NCBI RefSeq assembly: GCF_019969725.1
Contig: NZ_JAHXYW010000007.1
Coordinates: 124,001-188,000 of the forward strand
Direction: 5' to 3'
Length of the DNA: 64,000 bases
Source: Neobacillus bataviensis
GTDB lineage: Bacteria > Bacillota > Bacilli > Bacillales_B > DSM-18226
The position numbers and the translations under genes are program-made. A model generated the notes under the pieces. The model made no database searches. It had not been told where the DNA came from and was given only the letters and a program-made list of their open reading frames with translations. This document shows positions 60,779 to 64,000 of this stretch, one piece after another. Numbering within the stretch: position 1 is the first letter of the stretch; each line of letters opens with the position of its first letter.

Positions 60779-61912
60779 ATGTTTATTGGTGTACCTAAAG
60801 AAATTAAAAACAATGAAAATCGTGTAGCACTTACTCCAGCTGGTGTTGTTTCATTTTTAAATGCGGGTCATATTGTTTTGGTAGAAAAGGACGCCGGTAT
60901 TGGAAGCGGTTTCACTAATGAGGATTACGCAAAAGCCGGTGCTGAGATTATCGACAGTGCTGAACAAGTTTGGACAAAAGCGGATATGATTATGAAGGTA
61001 AAAGAACCTCTTACAAGTGAATACAAGTACTTCCGTCAAGGTTTAATCCTATTTACGTATTTACATCTTGCTGCTGAGCCCCCTCTCGCTCAAGCACTTA
61101 AAGATAACGGCGTAATTGCTATCGCTTACGAAACTGTTACAGCAAACAGAACGCTTCCACTTTTAACTCCAATGAGCGAAGTGGCTGGACGTATGGCAGC
61201 TCAAATCGGAGCACAGTTCTTACAAAAGAATAATGGCGGCCAAGGCATCCTTCTTGCAGGTGTACCTGGGGTTAACCGCGGTAAAGTAACCATCGTCGGC
61301 GGTGGTATTGTTGGAACAAACGCTGCAAAAATGGCAATTGGACTTGGTGCAGATGTTACCATCATCGACTTAAGCGCTGACCGTCTTCGCCAGCTTGATG
61401 ATATTTTCGGAAATCAAATTAAAACATTAATGTCTAATCCCTTCAATATTGCAGAAGCAGTTGCAGAAGCAGATCTTTTAATTGGTGCGGTTCTAATTCC
61501 TGGTGCGAAAGCTCCTAAGCTTGTAACAGAAGAAATGGTTAAAACTATGAAACCGGGTTCAGTTATCGTGGACGTTGCCATTGACCAGGGTGGAATTGTT
61601 GAAACAATCGACCATGTAACAACTCACGACAATCCAACTTTCGAAAAGCATGGCGTTATTCACTACTCTGTTGCGAATATGCCTGGTGCTGTTCCTAGAA
61701 CTTCAACTATTGCTTTAACTAACGTAACGGTTCCATATGCCCTTCAAATCGCTAATAAAGGCGTTTATAAGGCTATTGCTGAAAACACAGCATTAAAACA
61801 AGGCGTGAACGTTGCTAACGGTGAAATCACATTCGAAGCGGTTGCAAAGGATCTTGGTTATGAGTATGTAACAGTAGAAGATGCTCTTCAAAAAGAACTT
61901 GCAGTTATCTAA
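60779..61912 (+). CDS. ald: Alanine dehydrogenase
   Basis: 377 residues with the alanine dehydrogenase N-terminal signature ([23 protein letters not shown]), the NAD-binding loop [17 protein letters not shown] near residue 170, and the conserved catalytic segment with Lys and His residues (KVKEPL, YLHLAAE). It converts L-alanine reversibly to pyruvate and ammonium with NAD, and supplies nitrogen and carbon, including during sporulation. GGGAGG precedes the ATG. AdeR and the permease upstream form a set for using alanine. Confidence 0.96.
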   Translation: MFIGVPKEIKNNENRVALTPAGVVSFLNAGHIVLVEKDAGIGSGFTNEDYAKAGAEIIDSAEQVWTKADMIMKVKEPLTSEYKYFRQGLILFTYLHLAAEPPLAQALKDNGVIAIAYETVTANRTLPLLTPMSEVAGRMAAQIGAQFLQKNNGGQGILLAGVPGVNRGKVTIVGGGIVGTNAAKMAIGLGADVTIIDLSADRLRQLDDIFGNQIKTLMSNPFNIAEAVAEADLLIGAVLIPGAKAPKLVTEEMVKTMKPGSVIVDVAIDQGGIVETIDHVTTHDNPTFEKHGVIHYSVANMPGAVPRTSTIALTNVTVPYALQIANKGVYKAIAENTALKQGVNVANGEITFEAVAKDLGYEYVTVEDALQKELAVI

Positions 61913-61926
61913 TCACATAAAGGCAT

Positions 61927-61957
61927 AAAAAAGGCAGCTGACAGCTGCCTTTTTTTA
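61927..61957 (+). terminator. Terminator of ald
   Basis: The perfect stem AAAAAGGCAGCT/AGCTGCCTTTTT with loop GAC is followed by T residues. Confidence 0.9.
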
Positions 61958-61987
61958 TAAATCCTATAGGAAAATATTAGATACAAA

Positions 61988-62595
61988 AAGAAGAGACTAT
62001 TCACTTAACGGGTTCCGTTAGCTATCGCAAACATTAAAAATGTAATGCAAAATGACCTGCAAATTGTATCCCAATTTGTAGGTCATTTTTGGTTGATATG
62101 AAGGGATTTTGGTTATAATTTTTAGTGAATTTGTAGTACAACTTGTATATGAAAATGTAGGGGTTCAATAACCAGTGTACCCCTACAAATTGCACTACAT
62201 TTTTACATACAAATAGCCCAGTTTAAGCTGAGATATTTGTGGCATTGAAAAATAGGCGGAAAGATTCCTGCTAAATCAGGAAATTCACATATTTCCCTAC
62301 AAATAGGCGGATTTTTTCCTGTTAAACTATATATTTCCATGATTTTAAGGCTTCTAAGGTTATTTAGGCGGAAAATCTCCGCCTATTTCTCTTTCAAACC
62401 CATTACTTTTTCAAAATAAGCGGAATTCCTCCGACTAAGCGAGAACGCCTGCCAAAAATCAACAATGAACAATAGCAGAGACAAAAATAAAAAGGCACCG
62501 CAAAATACGGTGCGATTAGGTATACATTTTTCTATTCAATTTTGGGTTTTGCGATAGGAAACGGAACCCGTTACTATTCACTAGTCTCTTCTTTT
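61988..62595. repeat. 608-bp non-coding element with about 45-bp inverted ends and many hairpins
   Basis: The left end (61988-62034) and the right end (62547-62595, inverted) share AAGAAGAGACTA and AACGGGTTCCGTT...CTATCGCAAA. No credible gene lies inside. The interior has strong hairpins: 62051-62087 (15 pairs and a wobble), 62156-62187 (TGTAGGGGT/ACCCCTACA), 62365-62385 (TAGGCGGA/TCCGCCTA) and 62495-62513 (GCACCG/CGGTGC). AAATAGGCGGA-type motifs recur at 62251, 62301 and 62365. This accounts for the 685 bases between ald and the lipoprotein gene. The right end abuts the lipoprotein stop codon. Confidence 0.65.
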
Positions 62596-62597
62596 CA

Positions 62598-62972
62598 TTA
62601 TTTTGTTTTATCGGCTAATTCCTTCAAAGCATCTGTAAGTTGATCGTTCAAAGTGCCTAATGCTTCTTTATCAAGGGTTGCTGCTTCTGAACCGGCGATT
62701 GTAGGATCAAGATATTTCTCAATTTTCTCATATAGTTCTTTATCATCTTTTTTCACATCATCTTCAAATGAAGACCATTGATCTTCTAATTTTGGGCCGA
62801 CTTCTTTCACTTTTGCCTGGTCGCCGCTATCAATTGCTTTGGACAACTGTTCCGTTGTGTCGAGCATTTTATTTACACCTTCAGAAACTTTAGAATCATT
62901 TGAACCGCAGCCAGCCAGAAATAATGCACTTCCAAGACCGAGCGCTAAAACCATTGATGTCAACTTTTTCAT
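62598..62972 (-). CDS. Small lipoprotein beside the FTR1 iron permease
   Basis: 124 residues. The lipoprotein signal peptide ends in FLAGC (Cys at residue 22). The mature part is helical and strongly acidic/basic (Asp, Glu, Lys). It lies 21 bp after the FTR1-type permease gene, so both are probably one operon. The position corresponds to EfeO in other iron uptake operons, but the protein is too short and lacks a recognisable EfeO domain. It may bind iron near the permease. AGGAA lies before the ATG. Confidence 0.72.
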   Translation of the reverse strand: MKKLTSMVLALGLGSALFLAGCGSNDSKVSEGVNKMLDTTEQLSKAIDSGDQAKVKEVGPKLEDQWSSFEDDVKKDDKELYEKIEKYLDPTIAGSEAATLDKEALGTLNDQLTDALKELADKTK

Positions 62973-62993
62973 TATAAATTCCTACTTTCAAAA

Positions 62994-64000
62994 TTAATTG
63001 TTGTTTGCTGTCATAAGTTTTTTACTTTTAAATTGCTTTGATAAAAGGATAATAACGGCGCATAGAACGAGAATAACTTGTGGAATCGTACTTTCCCATG
63101 AAGGGTAAAGGGCGAAAAATTCAACGCTCGGTATGCTTTCTGCATTGGTTGTTGAGATAAAACCAGCTAATTGCAAGCTGTGAATACCCATTCCAGTAAA
63201 CTTGATACAAAGATAAAAAACAATTAGACTAGAAACCATAAAGAAGGGCCGAAGCGGCAATTTTAACCCTACAAATACCATCAGATAAGCAAGGATTCCA
63301 AGAATGGCTGCACCGATTAGAAAACCGATCAATAATGATTGCAGGTTAATTTGGCTTGCCATTCCGATATAAAAAAGTACAGTTTCTGTCCCTTCACGAA
63401 ACACTGCAAGAAACGCCAGCACACCTAGTGATACGAGTTTACCGGTAGTTAAGGCCGTCTGGCTTTTCTCACGGATATAGCGGTTCCAATCAGCGATATT
63501 GGATTGGCTATGAAGCCAATAGCTCATATACAGTAACATGACTGCCGCAAACACACCTGTCCAGCCGGCGATAAGGGCATTATTATTACCAAACGCACCT
63601 GATGAAATGACAAATTTCACGATGATGGCAAGCACCACACTAACACCAAGTCCACTTAATACCCCAGTCCAAATCCAGCCTTTCCCTTTAGATTCACCTG
63701 ATTTTTTAACAAAAGACATAAGTGCGATTACAACAAGTAAAGCCTCTAGGCCCTCACGAATGAGAATCATCGCTGCATCCCAGTAGGTGTAACTTGATTT
63801 TTCAGCTAAAGGGGTTAAGTATTTTACCATGTTATCAATCGTTTGACTTGCTTTTTCATAGTTTGGAGGATTCGCATCTAGCATTGCTTGAATGGTGACC
63901 AAGTCCCTTTCAGAATCACTATATACCTTAGCTGATTGTGCAACTACGACTCCCTCAACGCTTAACCAGCTGCTGCTTGCTTTTTTAATCCCCTCAAGCG
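62994..64000 (-). CDS. efeU: FTR1-family iron permease (EfeU/YwbL-like), 5' end outside the window
   Basis: 335 residues are visible; the frame runs off the right edge of the window without a start, so the N-terminal extracytoplasmic part is missing. The two iron-binding REGxE motifs are present: LIREGLEALLVV and FREGTETVLFYIG. At least seven membrane helices follow. EfeU permeases bring in iron together with an EfeB peroxidase and EfeO lipoprotein; here only a short lipoprotein follows. The B. subtilis relative is YwbL (about 480 residues). Confidence 0.87.
   Translation of the reverse strand, partial: LEGIKKASSSWLSVEGVVVAQSAKVYSDSERDLVTIQAMLDANPPNYEKASQTIDNMVKYLTPLAEKSSYTYWDAAMILIREGLEALLVVIALMSFVKKSGESKGKGWIWTGVLSGLGVSVVLAIIVKFVISSGAFGNNNALIAGWTGVFAAVMLLYMSYWLHSQSNIADWNRYIREKSQTALTTGKLVSLGVLAFLAVFREGTETVLFYIGMASQINLQSLLIGFLIGAAILGILAYLMVFVGLKLPLRPFFMVSSLIVFYLCIKFTGMGIHSLQLAGFISTTNAESIPSVEFFALYPSWESTIPQVILVLCAVIILLSKQFKSKKLMTANNN

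Overview
The window comes from a low-GC, endospore-forming member of the Bacillaceae. Gene content and order follow the Bacillus subtilis prsA-yha-hemZ-yhe region, interleaved with genes that lie elsewhere in B. subtilis. An alpha/beta-type spore protein gene, YheC/YheD spore-coat-associated proteins, YhaL/YhaX and sigma-G/sigma-K-like promoters point to sporulation. Codon use and strong AGGAGG-type ribosome binding sites fit a Neobacillus/Mesobacillus-like genome, but I cannot name the species.

Layout. 1-14.5 kb: 3' end of prsA, yhaL, a yhaO-yhaN-yhaM nuclease operon, the YhaPQ exporter, yhzD, a crotonase and an acyl-CoA ligase (lipid metabolism, with a cre-like site), hemZ, yhaX and yheA. 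14.7-20.1 kb: a tandem block of four YheC/YheD ATP-grasp genes behind a sigma-K-like promoter, then yheE and a small unknown gene. 20.2-25.6 kb: a PucR-type regulator with the sugar-importer ATPase msmX, a zinc-ribbon protein, a spore SASP gene with an unusually long structured leader, fumarase, a 27-residue membrane peptide and yheG. 25.6-31.1 kb: a BmrCD-like multidrug exporter behind a leader-peptide attenuator, then a SigY-like ECF sigma factor operon with its own ECF promoter. 31.2-37.4 kb: a class A PBP, an XRE regulator, a Fur-boxed feoAB operon and a TPP-riboswitch-controlled thiT. 37.5-44 kb: a histidine kinase, a GNAT acetyltransferase, two CNNM/CorC membrane proteins flanking a MerR regulator whose start looks frameshifted, and small proteins. 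44.1-51.3 kb: a lipoprotein and a 2181-residue secreted modular protein. 51.6-57.6 kb: HupE-like and DUF445 proteins, a YcgR/YcgQ-like permease pair with His-rich segments, and a class C acid phosphatase. 57.7-61.9 kb: an alanine utilisation cluster (permease, AdeR, Ald). 62-64 kb: a 608-bp non-coding element bounded by inverted repeats, a lipoprotein and the 3' part of an FTR1/EfeU iron permease.

The points most worth following are: the sigma-G leader of the SASP gene with two tRNA-like folds (22.78-22.94 kb); the inverted-repeat-bounded, heavily structured non-coding element (61.99-62.60 kb); two copies of a dispersed repeat, one apparently an internal deletion product of the other (14.5 and 36.4 kb); the duplicated YheD/YheC pairs; the attenuator upstream of bmrC; and ribosome-binding sites buried in hairpins upstream of both CNNM genes. 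No complete tRNA, rRNA, CRISPR array, transposase or prophage was seen.
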